64,000 nt of DNA from Lentzea sp. NEAU-D7. GTDB taxonomy: Bacteria; Actinomycetota; Actinomycetes; Mycobacteriales; Pseudonocardiaceae. Both the position numbers and the translations under genes were made by a program. The notes under the pieces are model-generated. The model was not told where the DNA came from and did not search any database. It saw only the letters and a list, made by a program, of their open reading frames with translations. Location: positions 139,176 to 203,175 of the forward strand of contig NZ_JAPJDL010000012.1 in assembly GCF_026242055.1 (NCBI RefSeq). Direction: 5' to 3'. This document shows, one piece after another, positions 32,829 to 41,878 of the stretch (positions are counted from its first letter, which is position 1; each line of letters begins with the position of its first letter).

Positions 32829-35633
32829 ATGACGGTGCGGTTCCGTCTGCTCGGGGATGTCGGCGCACAGGTCCGCGGTGAGCCGATCGCCATCGGCTAC
32901 GGGCAGCTTCGGTCAGTGCTGGCGGTGCTGCTGGTCGAGGCGAACCAGGTGGTGTCCGTCGACCAGCTGGTGGACCGGATCTGGAGCGGGCGCCGCCTTC
33001 CGCGCAAGCCGCGTGCCGCCGTTCAGCACAGCATGACCATGCTCCGCAACGCTTTGGCGCCCGCGGAGGGCGTCACGATCGTGCGCAGGTCGACCGGCTA
33101 CCAGCTCACCGTCGAGCCGGAAAGCGTGGACCTGCACCGGTTCCGGCGGCTCGTCGACGACGGTCGCGCCGCCGAGGACGACGCCCGGGCCGCGACGCTG
33201 CTGGAGGAGGCGCTGAGGTTGTGGGGAGGGGAACCGTTCGCCGGACTGACCACGGCGTGGCTGGAATCCCTGCGCGCCACGCTGATCCAGCACCGCCACG
33301 CGGTCCGGCTCGAGCTCGTCGACGTCCAGCTCCGCCACCTGGCACGGCCCGAGCACGCCGCACTGCTGCTGCCCGACCTGGCGGAGTGGGCGGAGCAGAA
33401 CCCGTTGGACGAACGCCTGGCGGGCCAGCTGATGCTCGCCCTGTACCGCAGCGGCCGCCCCGCCGACGCGCTGGACCACTACCAGCGGATGCGCAAGCGG
33501 CTGGCCGACGAGCTCGGCACCGATCCCAGCCCGCCGCTGCACCGTCTGCACGAGCAGATCCTGGTGACGGATCCGGCGCTGACCGTGCCGCGCAGACCGC
33601 CGATCGCGGTGCCGCGACAGCTTCCGGCCAAGCCGAGGCTGTTCTCCGGCAGAGCTCTCGAACTGGCCGAGCTCGACGCCGCACTGGGGCAGGACACCGT
33701 GGTGATCACGGCGGTCGGCGGGCTCGGCGGGATGGGCAAGACCTGGCTCGCGTCGCAATGGGCGCACCGGAACCTCGACCGGTTCCCCGACGGCCAGCTC
33801 TACGTCAACCTGCGCGGCTTCGATCCCACCGGCCAGCCGACGCCCGCCGCGGCGGTGGTGCGCGGCTTTCTAGACGCGCTCGGCGTCGCGCCCTCCGCCG
33901 TCCCCACCGGTGTGGACGCGCAGGCCGGGCTGTACCGGAGCCTCGTCGCCGGCAGGAGGATGCTGATCTTCCTCGACAACGCGGCGGACAGCGCCCAGGT
34001 GGCCCCGCTGCTGCCGGGGAGCTCGACCTGCGTCGTGCTGGTCACCAGCCGCCGCCACCTCAGCGGGCTGGTCACCGCGCACGGCGCGCGGGTGCTGAAC
34101 CTGGACCGGCTGACCGACGAGGAGGCACGACGGCTTCTGGCGACCCACCTGGGCGAGGACCGGCTTGCGGCTGAACCCGGAGTGACGGCCGAGCTGCTGA
34201 CCTGCTGCGCGGGACTGCCACTGGCGATCGGCATCATGGCCGCCCGCGCCACCGCGCACCCGGACTTCCCGTTGTCCGCACTGGTGGGAGAACTGCGAGA
34301 GCAGAGCGAGCTGCTCGACGCCCTGGACGCCGGCGAGGACCTGGCGAGCCTCCGCGCCGTGTTCTCCTGGTCCTGCAACGCTCTGTCCGCCGAGGCGGCT
34401 GCCGTGTTCGGTGCCGTGGGAATCGCACCCGGTGCGGACATCGGCCTGCCCGCCGTCGCGAGCCTCACCGCACTGCCCCCGGCCCGCGCCCGTGCCTGCC
34501 TGCGCGAACTGGAACAGGCGCACCTCGTCAGCCAGCACGCTCCTGGCCGCTACCGGATGCACGACCTCGTCCGGCTCTACGCGGCCGAACGCGCGCACCG
34601 CGACACCGCCGCGGTCGAGCGAGTGGTCGACTTCTACGCGCACACCGCGTACGCCGCTGATCGCACACTCGCTCCGCTGCGCCACGCGATCGCGATCGGT
34701 GCACCCGCCGAAGGCGCGGTCCCGCTCGGGTTCGAGGACGACACGGCGGCCGCGGAATGGCTGACCACCGAGCTCCCGAACCTCCTCGCGGCGCAGAAGC
34801 TGGCCGCGGAACAGGACCTGCACGCCCAGGTCTGGTACGTGGCCTGGTCGTTGGACACGTTCTTCCGCAGGCGGGGCGCCTACCAGGACGGCCTCACCAC
34901 CTGGCGGGCGGCGGTGGCCGCCGCGGACCGCACGAGCGACAGGCATGCCCAGGCCATGACCCGAAGACATCTCGGCAACGAGTGCGGAGGACTGGGGCTC
35001 CACTCCGAAGGACTGCCCCTGCTCCACGGCGCTCTCGCCATCAGCGAGGAGACGGGCGACCTCCCCGGCCAGGCTCACGCCCACCACAAGCTCGCCAGTC
35101 TGTGGCAGGGCCGCGGCGACTACGGGCGGGCGTTGCAGCACTCCGTCCCCGCCCTCCGCCTGTTCCAGGACATCGGCCTGCCGGCCCAGGTGTCGTGGGC
35201 ACACGCCCAGGTGGGCTGGGACCACGCCCAGCTCGGGAGCTACGAGCAGGCACGTACCCACTGCGAGGCCTCGCTGACGCTGGCTCGGCGCCATCGCGAC
35301 CGCGAAGTGGAAGCGGACGCCCTCGACACACTCGGCTACGTCGCCCACCACACCGGCGACCTGTCCCAGGCCCTCGACCACTACCGGCGCGCACTCGCCC
35401 TGTTCCGCGAGATCGGGCACGACTACCTCGAAGCGAACGTCCTGGAGCGCCTCGGCCGCACCCACCACGACCTCGGACACCACGATCGGGCGCGAACGGC
35501 GTGGCTGCAGGCCATCGAGCTGTACCGGGCCCAGCGCCGGGTCAAGGACGCGGCCGACCTCCGGCAGCTCCTGGACGGCCGGTCCCCGGTGAGCAGCGGC
35601 AAGATCATCGGAGTGACGGGTCCACGGCCCTGA
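32829..35633 (+). CDS. AfsR/SARP-type regulator (BTAD-NB-ARC-TPR)
   Basis: 934 residues from ATG 32829, GGAGGAAG upstream. Order: OmpR-like winged helix (~1-95), BTAD domain (~96-245, LVDVQLRHLARPEHAALLL onward), NB-ARC ATPase with Walker A VGGLGGMGKTW (~295) and MLIFLDNA (Walker B), MHDLVRLYAAE near 575, then a TPR array to the end. AfsR-type proteins are ATP-sensing activators of secondary-metabolite genes, usually binding heptamer repeats at 11-bp spacing; such repeats occur directly downstream of this gene. A close paralogue of the broken AfsR-type gene at 12-15 kb. Confidence 0.9.
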   Translation: MTVRFRLLGDVGAQVRGEPIAIGYGQLRSVLAVLLVEANQVVSVDQLVDRIWSGRRLPRKPRAAVQHSMTMLRNALAPAEGVTIVRRSTGYQLTVEPESVDLHRFRRLVDDGRAAEDDARAATLLEEALRLWGGEPFAGLTTAWLESLRATLIQHRHAVRLELVDVQLRHLARPEHAALLLPDLAEWAEQNPLDERLAGQLMLALYRSGRPADALDHYQRMRKRLADELGTDPSPPLHRLHEQILVTDPALTVPRRPPIAVPRQLPAKPRLFSGRALELAELDAALGQDTVVITAVGGLGGMGKTWLASQWAHRNLDRFPDGQLYVNLRGFDPTGQPTPAAAVVRGFLDALGVAPSAVPTGVDAQAGLYRSLVAGRRMLIFLDNAADSAQVAPLLPGSSTCVVLVTSRRHLSGLVTAHGARVLNLDRLTDEEARRLLATHLGEDRLAAEPGVTAELLTCCAGLPLAIGIMAARATAHPDFPLSALVGELREQSELLDALDAGEDLASLRAVFSWSCNALSAEAAAVFGAVGIAPGADIGLPAVASLTALPPARARACLRELEQAHLVSQHAPGRYRMHDLVRLYAAERAHRDTAAVERVVDFYAHTAYAADRTLAPLRHAIAIGAPAEGAVPLGFEDDTAAAEWLTTELPNLLAAQKLAAEQDLHAQVWYVAWSLDTFFRRRGAYQDGLTTWRAAVAAADRTSDRHAQAMTRRHLGNECGGLGLHSEGLPLLHGALAISEETGDLPGQAHAHHKLASLWQGRGDYGRALQHSVPALRLFQDIGLPAQVSWAHAQVGWDHAQLGSYEQARTHCEASLTLARRHRDREVEADALDTLGYVAHHTGDLSQALDHYRRALALFREIGHDYLEANVLERLGRTHHDLGHHDRARTAWLQAIELYRAQRRVKDAADLRQLLDGRSPVSSGKIIGVTGPRP

Positions 35634-35661
35634 CACCGGCGAAGCCGCCGGTGTCAGGGCC
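35626..35661. terminator. 15-bp perfect hairpin overlapping the AfsR-type stop
   Basis: GGCCCTGACACCGGC (35626-35640) pairs perfectly with GCCGGTGTCAGGGCC (35647-35661) around a 6-nt loop. The left arm contains the stop codon, and the right arm overlaps the first heptamer of the SARP-type repeat, so termination and operator functions share bases. Confidence 0.75.
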
Positions 35662-35679
35662 GTGACAGCCGTGTGTCCG
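35651..35679 (+). promoter_or_regulatory. SARP-type triple heptamer repeat upstream of the DUF4097 gene
   Basis: GTGTCAG (35651-35657), GTGACAG (35662-35668) and GTGTCCG (35673-35679) recur at exactly 11 bp, with 4-bp spacers. This is the arrangement bound by SARP regulators. It lies ~55 bp before the DUF4097 start. The same arrangement with nearly the same heptamers lies before the P450 gene. Confidence 0.75.
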
Positions 35680-35734
35680 CCCAGCTGGCGAACGTGGTCG
35701 CAACAACCACGAAGCCAGGCAAGGGAGACACGAC

Positions 35735-36556
35735 ATGCCCACGTTCACCACGCTGGAGCCGATCACGACGACGTTGACCACCGCCGGCGCCAGGGTCCGG
35801 ATCATCGCGAGCGAGCGGCAGGACACGGTTGTGCGAGTCGAGCCCGTGAACAGCGCGAACTCCACGGACGTGAAGGTGGCCGAGAAGACCAGGGTCGACT
35901 TCTCCGGCGGCGTCCTCGCCGTCAAGACGACCAAGTCGGGTGACAAGAGCGGTTCGGTCGCCATCACGATCGAGTTGCCCGTCGGATCGGCACTGGTGCT
36001 GAACGCGGCGTGGACCGAGGTTCTCGCGGCCGGTCAGCTCGGCGACTGCGAGCTGAACCTCGCGTCCGGGCGCGTTCGGCTGGACCGCATCGGCGCACTG
36101 CGGGGGAATCTCGGGTCCGGTGGCGTCGAGATCGGTCATGTCGGCGGGGCCGCCGAGGTGGAAGGCAGCACCGCGGGGTTGCGGATCGGCGAGGTCGAGG
36201 GCGTTGTCCGGTACCAGGGCTCGAGCGGCGAGGTGTGGATCGGCCGCGCCCGCACCGACGTCGACCTCGGCAGCGCCGGCGGCAGCTTCGACATCGACGA
36301 CGCCGAGGGCAGTGTCGTCGCCAAGGCCGCCGACTGTCCTATCCGGATCGGCAGGCTCACGCGCGGGCAGGCGGAGCTGATGAACGCCTCGGGTGGCATC
36401 GAGGTCGGCATCAGCGAGGGCATCACCGCGTCGGTGGACGCCAGGAGCACGAAGGGCCTCGTGCGCAGCTCCGTGGCCACGCAGGACGCCCCCGACGTCA
36501 AGGTCTACGCCCGCACCAGGCGCGACGACATCGTCATCCACCGCGTTGCCGCCTGA
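35735..36556 (+). CDS. DUF4097-like beta-strand-repeat protein
   Basis: 273 residues from ATG 35735, AAGGGAG upstream. No signal peptide or membrane helix. The sequence is a long run of short beta-strand repeats (e.g. LNLASGRVRLDRIGALRGNL, LRIGEVEGVVRYQGSSGEVW), matching the DUF4097/adhesin-like right-handed beta-helix group. In actinobacteria these proteins are often encoded next to a regulator and a DrrAB-type ABC exporter, as here. Their role is unknown. It sits under the first SARP-type repeat and 47 bp before the regulator gene. Confidence 0.85.
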   Translation: MPTFTTLEPITTTLTTAGARVRIIASERQDTVVRVEPVNSANSTDVKVAEKTRVDFSGGVLAVKTTKSGDKSGSVAITIELPVGSALVLNAAWTEVLAAGQLGDCELNLASGRVRLDRIGALRGNLGSGGVEIGHVGGAAEVEGSTAGLRIGEVEGVVRYQGSSGEVWIGRARTDVDLGSAGGSFDIDDAEGSVVAKAADCPIRIGRLTRGQAELMNASGGIEVGISEGITASVDARSTKGLVRSSVATQDAPDVKVYARTRRDDIVIHRVAA

Positions 36557-36603
36557 GGCCGGTGTCCGGGGGACTGCCGGCCGGCCGTGGCAGGATCGGG
36601 CGG

Positions 36604-39600
36604 GTGCAGATCGGGATTCTGGGGCCGTTCGAGGTTCGCGCGGACGACGGCACTCTCGCCGACGTGCCAGGAGCACGGCTGCGTGCACTGCTGATCGCCC
36701 TTGCGCTCCAACCGGGTCGCGTGGTCCCGAAGGCGGCGCTCGTCGACTGGATCTGGGGCGAGAACCCACCCGCTGACGCGGCGAACGCCTTGCAGCGCCT
36801 GGTATCCCGCCTGCGCAAGGCGCTGCCGGATCCGTCGGTGGAAGGGTTGACCGACGGGTATCGCCTAGCCGTGGATCCCGACGCCGTCGACGCGGTGCGG
36901 TTCGAACGTCTCGGCGCCCGTGCCCGTGGTGACGAGGGATCGCTGCGGGTGCAGCGGCTGCGTGACGCTCTCGAGTTGTGGCGGGGCCCCGCGCTGCAGG
37001 ACGTCGGCTTGCAGGACAGCGAGGCGTTCGACGCCGCGGCCACCCGGCTCGAAGGGCTGCGCCTGACCGCCGTGGAGGACCGGTTCGACGCGGAGATCGG
37101 CCTCGGCCGGGGCGCGGAGCTGGTCTCCGAGCTGACCGACCTGGTGGCCGCGCATCCCTTGCGGGAGAAGCTCGTCGCCGCGTTGATGCGCGCCCTCGCC
37201 GCGGCCGGTCGCCACAGCGAGGCGCTGCTCGCGTACCAGCGCACGAGGGAGGCCCTGGCCGACGAGCTGGGCGTCGACCCCTCGCCCGAGCTGTCCGCGT
37301 TGCACGTCGCGTTGCTGCGCGGCGAGGTCGGGCGCCGGGAGGAGAACCGCAGGACCAACCTGCGTGCCGAGCTGACCAGCTACATCGGCAAGGACGCCGA
37401 CGTCACCGCGGTGCGGGAGCTGGTCGCGGGTCACCGCCTCACGACCCTGATCGGACCGGGCGGCTCGGGGAAGACCAGGCTGGCCGGCGAAACCGGCCGC
37501 ACCCTGCTCGGCGACCTGCCGGACGGGGTCTGGCTGGTGGAGCTCGCGCCCCTCGGCCAGGGGAGCGACGTGGCGCAGGCGACGCTCGCCGCTCTCGGTC
37601 TCCGGGACGCGCTGCTCGGTGAAGCGGTGAACGCGGAACCGGTGGAGCGGCTCATCACCGCGATCCGGGACCGCGAGGCGCTGATCGTCCTGGACAACTG
37701 CGAGCACGTGATCGAGTCGGCGGCGGCATTCGCCCACCGGCTGCTGGGGGAGTGCCGCCGGCTGCGCGTCCTGGCGACCAGCAGGGAACCGCTCGGCATC
37801 ACCGGTGAGGCGCTGTGGTCGGTGGGTCCGCTGGCCCTGCCCGACGAGGACGCCGACTTCACCGCGATCGAGAACGCACCGGCCGTTCAGCTGCTGCGGG
37901 ACCGAGCGGCCGCCGTGCGCACCGACCGTGTGGCCGACGCGGGCACGTTGGCGACGATGGCGCGCGTCTGCCGGGCACTGGACGGGATGCCGCTCGCGAT
38001 CGAGTTGGCCGCGGCCCGGTTGCGCACCATGTCCCTCGACCAGCTCGCTACCCGGCTCGACGACAGGTTCCGGTTGCTGACCGGCGGTAGCCGCACCGCG
38101 CTGCCCCGGCACCGGACGTTGCGCGCGATGGTCGACTGGAGCTGGGAGCTGCTGACCGACGCCGAACGGGTGGTGCTGCGCAGGCTCTCGGTGTTCGCGG
38201 GCGGCACGAGCCTGGAAGCGGCCGAGCGGGTCTGCGCGGGGGAGGAGTACGAGGTCCTGGACCTGCTCACCTCCCTGACCGAGAAGTCGCTGCTGGTCGT
38301 CAGTGACGACGGCGCACCTCGGTACCGGATGCTGAGCACGATCAAGGAGTACGCCGCGCACCGGCTCGCCGAGGCGGGGGAGTCGGAACTGGCGCGGCGG
38401 GCGCACCTTGCCCACTTCACCGAGCTCGTGGACGCCGCGGCTCCGCACCTGCTCCGCGTCGAGCAGCTGACCTGGATCGCCACCCTCAACGCCGAGCACG
38501 ACAACATCAGCACGGCGATGCGCGGTGCGCTCGCGGCCGGGGACGCCCACGCGGCGATGCGGCTCGCGGCGGGCGCCGGCTGGTACTGGTGGCTCGTCGG
38601 GCACAAGTCCGAGGGCCTGGAGCTGATCCTCGCGGCCACCGAGACGCCGGGCGAGGTGCCCGACGACATCCGGGCCTGGGTGTACGGCCTCGTCGTGACG
38701 TTCATCAGCTCCGGCCTGGGCGACGAACGCCAGGCCGCGGAGTGGGTCCACAAGACCTACGAGCTCTTCCGGCGCGGTCAGGCCCACCACCCGGTGCTGG
38801 AACTGATCGCCCCGCTGGAGCACATGTTGCGGGAGCCGGACGCGGGTCCGTCCGCGTGGACGGTGGCGCTGGACAGCGAGGATCCCTGGGTGCGCGCGTT
38901 GGGCCGGCTGCACCTCGGCAAGATGCGGATCGCGATGGGCCAGGCAGGGCGGGAGGCGGACGAGTTCCTGGAGGAGGCGCTCGTCGAGTTCCGGGTTCTC
39001 GGCGAACGGTTCGGGATCTCCTTCGCCCTGACCGAGCTCGCGGACCGGATCGCCACGCGCGGCGGGTTCGCCGAGGCGTGCGAGCACTACGAAGAGGCGA
39101 TCACCGTCATCAGCGAGATCGGGGCCGTCGACGACGTCATCCGGATGCGTGCGCGGCAGGCCCAGCTGTACTGGCTGCTGGGCGACAAGGACGCGAGCGC
39201 GGCGGCGATGGCCGAGGCCGAGCGCTGTGCGGAAGGCGTCACCTGGCCGGATGCACTCGCCATGCTGGCCCTGGCGAAGGCGGACCTCGCCCGGTGGAGC
39301 GGCGACGCCGCAGCGGCGTACGAACAGCTCGGCGTCGCGACAGCCGTGTGGGGACCCGCAGGGAGGCAGGTGACCATCCGCGCCGCGACGCACGTCCTGT
39401 TCGGTTGCCTGACCGACGATCTCGACGAGGCCGGTGAGTTCCTGACCGGCGCGTGCCAGGCGGCGGCCGAGGTGGGGTACGCGCCCACGATCGCGCATGT
39501 GCTCGTCTCGGTCGCGGACCTGGCGCTGCGCCGCGACCAGCACGAACAGGCCGCGAAGCTGCTCGCGGCGAGCACCGCCGTGCGCGGACTGCCGGACCGT

Positions 39601-39732
39601 TCGCACCCCGACGCGGACCGGATCGAGCGGACAGCGCGAAGTCGTCTCGGCGACGCGGCGTTCGCCGAGGCGACTCGGGTGGGTGCGGAGACCGGCTGGA
39701 CCGAGCTGGTGGCGGTCGCGCTCGCTCCCTGA
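36604..39732 (+). CDS. SARP (BTAD) regulator with STAND ATPase and TPR-like C-terminus
   Basis: 1,042 residues from GTG 36604; the longer frame upstream is a shadow of the DUF4097 gene. Winged helix (VQIGILGPFEVRADDGTLA), BTAD domain (~95-240, DELGVDPSPELSALH), then a LuxR/MalT-like STAND ATPase: Walker A GPGGSGKTR (~284), LIVLDNCEHV (Walker B), LLATSREPLGI and VCRALDGMPLAIELAAARLR. A long helical repeat tail follows. It differs from the AfsR-type proteins in the ATPase type. Likely activator of the flanking DUF4097 and P450-ABC genes through the heptamer repeats. Confidence 0.9.
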   Translation: MQIGILGPFEVRADDGTLADVPGARLRALLIALALQPGRVVPKAALVDWIWGENPPADAANALQRLVSRLRKALPDPSVEGLTDGYRLAVDPDAVDAVRFERLGARARGDEGSLRVQRLRDALELWRGPALQDVGLQDSEAFDAAATRLEGLRLTAVEDRFDAEIGLGRGAELVSELTDLVAAHPLREKLVAALMRALAAAGRHSEALLAYQRTREALADELGVDPSPELSALHVALLRGEVGRREENRRTNLRAELTSYIGKDADVTAVRELVAGHRLTTLIGPGGSGKTRLAGETGRTLLGDLPDGVWLVELAPLGQGSDVAQATLAALGLRDALLGEAVNAEPVERLITAIRDREALIVLDNCEHVIESAAAFAHRLLGECRRLRVLATSREPLGITGEALWSVGPLALPDEDADFTAIENAPAVQLLRDRAAAVRTDRVADAGTLATMARVCRALDGMPLAIELAAARLRTMSLDQLATRLDDRFRLLTGGSRTALPRHRTLRAMVDWSWELLTDAERVVLRRLSVFAGGTSLEAAERVCAGEEYEVLDLLTSLTEKSLLVVSDDGAPRYRMLSTIKEYAAHRLAEAGESELARRAHLAHFTELVDAAAPHLLRVEQLTWIATLNAEHDNISTAMRGALAAGDAHAAMRLAAGAGWYWWLVGHKSEGLELILAATETPGEVPDDIRAWVYGLVVTFISSGLGDERQAAEWVHKTYELFRRGQAHHPVLELIAPLEHMLREPDAGPSAWTVALDSEDPWVRALGRLHLGKMRIAMGQAGREADEFLEEALVEFRVLGERFGISFALTELADRIATRGGFAEACEHYEEAITVISEIGAVDDVIRMRARQAQLYWLLGDKDASAAAMAEAERCAEGVTWPDALAMLALAKADLARWSGDAAAAYEQLGVATAVWGPAGRQVTIRAATHVLFGCLTDDLDEAGEFLTGACQAAAEVGYAPTIAHVLVSVADLALRRDQHEQAAKLLAASTAVRGLPDRSHPDADRIERTARSRLGDAAFAEATRVGAETGWTELVAVALAP

Positions 39733-39749
39733 CACGCCCGGAACGGCCC

Positions 39750-39778
39750 GTGTCAGCGCCGTGTCAGTCCCGTGTTCG
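39750..39778 (+). promoter_or_regulatory. SARP-type triple heptamer repeat upstream of the P450 gene
   Basis: GTGTCAG (39750-39756), GTGTCAG (39761-39767) and GTGTTCG (39772-39778), exactly 11 bp apart with 4-bp spacers, 46 bp before the P450 start. It matches the repeat before the DUF4097 gene base for base at most heptamer positions, so the two promoters should answer to the same SARP regulator. Confidence 0.75.
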
Positions 39779-39824
39779 GCTCGTCGGTGACCGTGGTGGC
39801 GACAACCACCACGAAGGGAATCCG

Positions 39825-41039
39825 ATGAGCCACACGGCTTCCGCGCTCCAGGGCCTGCCGACGGAACGCGACGCGGGCCCGTTCGACCCGCCCAGCCAGA
39901 TCACCGCCGTGCGTGCGACCCGGCCCGTCAGCCCCATGGTGTTCCCCGACGGTCACGAGGGCTGGCTGGTCACCGGTTACGACGCCGTGCGCCAGGTCAT
40001 GTCCGACACCCGGTTCAGCAACCGCCAGGACATCGGCGTGATCCACGTGCCGTACGAGACGCCGGGCATGCCGGCCGCCACCGAGCCGTCCCCGCAGACG
40101 CCGGGCCTGTTCATCAGCATGGACCCGCCGGACCACACCCGCCTGCGGCGCAAGCTCACCGGCGCCTTCACCGTCAAGCGGATGAAGCAGCTCGAGGAGA
40201 ACGTCATCGCGATCACCGAGCGGCAGCTGGACGAACTGGCTCGCCTCACCCCGCCGGTCGACCTGGTTCGCGAGTTCGCGCTGCCGGTGCCGTCACTGGT
40301 GATCTGCGAGCTGCTCGGCGTCCCCTACGCGGACCGCGAGACGTTCCAGTCGAACTCCTCGAAGTTCATGGAAAGGGACGTGACCCTCGACGACAAGATC
40401 GCCGCGGTCGGCGCGATGTTCGGGTATCTCACCGAGCTGGTCACGGGCAAGCGCGCCGCACCCGGTGAGGACATCCTCTCCGACCTGGCCCGCGACGAGG
40501 ACCTCACCATCGAAGAGCTGACCGGCATGGCGTTCCTGTTGCTGCTCGCGGGGCACGAGACCACCGCGAACATGCTGGCGCTGGGCACGTTCGCGCTCCT
40601 GGAACACCCCGCGCAGCTGGCCGAGCTCCGCGACGCTCCGGACCTGCTCCCCGACGCCGTCGAAGAGCTCATGCGGTACCTGTCGGTGGCCGACATCTTC
40701 TTCCGTTACGCCACCGAGGACGTCGAGCTCGGCGGCGAGACGATCGCCGAGGGCTCGACGGTCGTCGTCTCGCTGCTGGCCGCCAACCGCGACCCGCAGA
40801 GGTTCGAGAACCCGGACGTCCTGGATGTGCACCGCAAGGTCCGCGGTCAGGTCGCCTTCGGTCACGGCATCCACCAGTGCCTGGGCCAGCAGCTGGCCCG
40901 CATCGAGATGCGCGCCGGGTTCGCGGGACTGCTGCGCCGCTTCCCGGCTCTCCAGCTCGCCGTTCCCGCCGGCGACGTGAAGCTCAAGACCAACACGCAC
41001 ATCTACGGCGTCCACGAGCTCCCGGTCACATGGGCCTGA
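39825..41039 (+). CDS. cytochrome P450
   Basis: 404 residues from ATG 39825, AAGGGAA upstream; the longer in-frame ORF is a shadow of the regulator's 3' end. I-helix oxygen-binding motif LLLAGHETT (~239-247), K-helix ExxR in EELMRYL, and the heme loop FGHGIHQCLGQQLARIE with the ligand Cys (~351). A soluble bacterial class I P450; no ferredoxin gene is nearby, so redox partners come from elsewhere. The substrate is unknown. It is probably transcribed with the ABC exporter 24-54 bp downstream and driven from the SARP-type repeat. Confidence 0.93.
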   Translation: MSHTASALQGLPTERDAGPFDPPSQITAVRATRPVSPMVFPDGHEGWLVTGYDAVRQVMSDTRFSNRQDIGVIHVPYETPGMPAATEPSPQTPGLFISMDPPDHTRLRRKLTGAFTVKRMKQLEENVIAITERQLDELARLTPPVDLVREFALPVPSLVICELLGVPYADRETFQSNSSKFMERDVTLDDKIAAVGAMFGYLTELVTGKRAAPGEDILSDLARDEDLTIEELTGMAFLLLLAGHETTANMLALGTFALLEHPAQLAELRDAPDLLPDAVEELMRYLSVADIFFRYATEDVELGGETIAEGSTVVVSLLAANRDPQRFENPDVLDVHRKVRGQVAFGHGIHQCLGQQLARIEMRAGFAGLLRRFPALQLAVPAGDVKLKTNTHIYGVHELPVTWA

Positions 41040-41092
41040 AACACCGCCTACTCAGGAGAAGCATGAACGTGCGTGACACAGGGGAGCGTCCA

Positions 41093-41878
41093 ATGACGAC
41101 ACAACCCGCAATCCGGGTGCAAGGCCTGCAGAAGTCGTACAAGGCGCTGGAGGTGTTGCGCGGCGTGGACTTCGACGTGGAGCGGGGCAGCATCTTCGCG
41201 CTGCTCGGCTCGAACGGCGCGGGCAAGACCACCGTCGTGAAGATCCTCTCCACCCTGCTGAAAGCCGACGCGGGGACGGCCGGTGTCAACGGTTTCGACG
41301 TCGCGACGCAGGCCGCGGACGTGCGGGAGTCCATCAGCCTCACCGGCCAGTTCGCGGCCGTCGACGAGATCCTGAGCGGCCGGGAGAACCTGGTGCTGGT
41401 CGCCAGGCTGCGACACCTCGAGGGCCCCGGCAGGATCGCGGACGACCTGCTGGCCCGGTTCTCCCTGACCGACGCGGGCGCGCGGCGGGTGTCGACCTAC
41501 TCGGGCGGCATGCGCCGCCGCCTCGACATCGCGATGAGCCTCGTCGGGAACCCGTCGGTCATCTTCCTCGACGAGCCGACGACCGGCCTCGACCCCGAGG
41601 GGCGCCTTGAGGTGTGGCAGGCCATCAGGGAGCTCGCCGGCCAGGGCACCACGGTGCTGCTCACGACGCAGTACCTGGACGAGGCGGAACAGCTCGCTGA
41701 CCGGATCGCGATCCTGCACGAGGGCCGCATCATCGTGAACGGCACCCTCGCCGAGCTCAAGCAGCTGCTCCCGCCCGCGAAGCGGGAGTACGTGGAGAAA
41801 CAACCGACCCTCGAGGACGTCTTCCTCGCGCTCGTCGGTGCCCGCAAGGACACGACGTCGACCGGGGAGCGACGATGA
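41093..41878 (+). CDS. ABC transporter ATP-binding protein, DrrA type
   Basis: 261 residues from ATG 41093 (GGGGAG six bases upstream); an in-frame ATG at 41063 with AGGAG is the alternative. Walker A GSNGAGKTT, signature TYSGGMRRRLDIAMSL, Walker B VIFLDEPTTGLDP and the H-loop replaced by Q (LLTTQYLDEAEQLADRI), as in daunorubicin-resistance DrrA proteins. The C-terminal LEDVFLAL box is also typical. It powers the permease encoded next, with which it overlaps by 4 bp. Likely role: export of a drug-like metabolite related to the P450. Confidence 0.92.
   Translation: MTTQPAIRVQGLQKSYKALEVLRGVDFDVERGSIFALLGSNGAGKTTVVKILSTLLKADAGTAGVNGFDVATQAADVRESISLTGQFAAVDEILSGRENLVLVARLRHLEGPGRIADDLLARFSLTDAGARRVSTYSGGMRRRLDIAMSLVGNPSVIFLDEPTTGLDPEGRLEVWQAIRELAGQGTTVLLTTQYLDEAEQLADRIAILHEGRIIVNGTLAELKQLLPPAKREYVEKQPTLEDVFLALVGARKDTTSTGERR

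Noticed and set aside
36865..39735. 956-residue minus-strand frame
   Set aside because: Antisense of the SARP/STAND regulator; composition typical of a GC shadow.
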